Shown here: positions 6,835 through 6,938 of the stretch, piece by piece
How positions within the stretch are numbered: position 1 is the first letter of the stretch
Layout of the letters: the number at the start of each line of letters is the position of its first letter
Assembly: GCF_001602625.1 (NCBI RefSeq)
Contig: NZ_LECR01000053.1
Span: forward strand, 5,086 to 12,023
DNA length: 6,938 nucleotides
From: Sodalis-like endosymbiont of Proechinophthirus fluctus
GTDB lineage: Bacteria > Pseudomonadota > Gammaproteobacteria > Enterobacterales > Enterobacteriaceae
Reading direction: 5' to 3'
Translations under genes and position numbers: made by a program
The notes under the pieces: generated by a model
Told to the model about the DNA's origin: nothing
The model's database searches: none
What the model saw: only the letters and a program-made list of their open reading frames with translations

Positions 6835-6909
6835 CGTAGTGAGGTTACGGCACAAAGAGTCGGGATTGCAGGAGATATACAGAATGCGCGGATAGGCCTC
6901 TGCACCATG

Positions 6910-6938
6910 CTTATCGTCTTATCGTCTTATCGTCTTAT
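6910..6938. repeat. 8-base tandem repeat CTTATCGT, 3.6 copies, cut by the window end
   Basis: CTTATCGT repeats without a mismatch from 6910 to the last base. On the trmA strand the unit is GACGATAA, which fits a single Asp-Asp-Lys stretch just before MVQ in an undamaged gene. Each extra eight-base copy shifts the frame, so this is an expansion within the coding region. The full copy number cannot be seen. Confidence 0.85.

Larger units (their letters stand above)
6714..6938 (-). pseudogene. trmA: trmA 3' fragment, tRNA (uracil-54-C5)-methyltransferase, frame broken
   Basis: TrmA methylates U54 in the T-loop of tRNAs using S-adenosylmethionine. The - strand gives MVQ (about 6908-6900), then in a different frame [20 protein letters not shown], which matches the enteric motif holding the catalytic Cys (E. 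coli YISCNPETL). After a 13-base duplication (6813-6834) the frame changes again to [20 protein letters not shown] and [11 protein letters not shown], with stop TAA at 6714-6716. E. coli ends [19 protein letters not shown], so the terminus here is a few residues longer. About one base appears lost between MVQ and EAYP, and the GACGATAA octamer is repeated just upstream (6910-6938). The gene continues beyond the window. At least two frame changes in 75 codons make it a pseudogene. Convergence with yijD is the usual enteric order. Confidence 0.92.

Noticed and set aside
6910..6938. CRISPR-like array
   Set aside because: Units are eight bases with no spacers, so it is a simple tandem repeat.

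Overview
The window reads as a decaying piece of a gammaproteobacterial (Enterobacterales) chromosome. Two genes, oxyR and sthA, are intact and close in sequence to their E. coli counterparts. Every other recognisable gene is broken by frameshifts, stop codons or internal deletions. The gene order (arg genes, peroxiredoxin, oxyR, sthA, fabR, yijD, trmA) resembles the argCBH-oxyR-sthA-fabR-yijD-trmA order I recall from enterics, with a peroxiredoxin-glutaredoxin gene divergent from oxyR as I recall from Yersinia and relatives. Heavy pseudogene load with retained synteny suggests a recently host-restricted insect symbiont of the Sodalis type. That assignment is an inference from memory of the family, not a database result.

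Layout. Bases 1-2081 hold the wreck of an arginine biosynthesis operon on the + strand: argC without its 5' end, the first part of argB, then the rear part of argH joined directly to it. The end of argH runs into the broken tail of a convergent hybrid peroxiredoxin-glutaredoxin pseudogene on the - strand (about 2081-2690). A short divergent control region (about 2691-2833) holds a TATAAT element, a possible OxyR site and a perfect hairpin beside the oxyR ribosome binding site. oxyR (2834-3751, +) is full length and overlaps the 3' end of the convergent sthA (3734-5131, -) by 18 bases. A spacer follows, then fabR (from 5370, +) interrupted by one amber codon, yijD (to 6398, +) with several frameshifts, an unexplained stretch of about 315 bases, and the 3' end of trmA (6714-6938, -), itself damaged by short repeat expansions.

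Function. What survives is the thiol-based peroxide sensor and the soluble transhydrogenase that balances NADPH and NADH. The adjacent peroxidase that OxyR would be expected to control has lost its catalytic cysteine as well as its reading frame. The arginine genes cannot make functional ArgC, ArgB or ArgH from this locus, so arginine auxotrophy is predicted unless copies exist elsewhere. Loss of fabR would relieve repression of unsaturated fatty acid synthesis, and loss of trmA would remove the T-loop methylation of tRNA.

I found no mobile element, CRISPR array, RNA gene or evident new system. The interest lies in the record of decay, the two survivors and the leader structure of oxyR.
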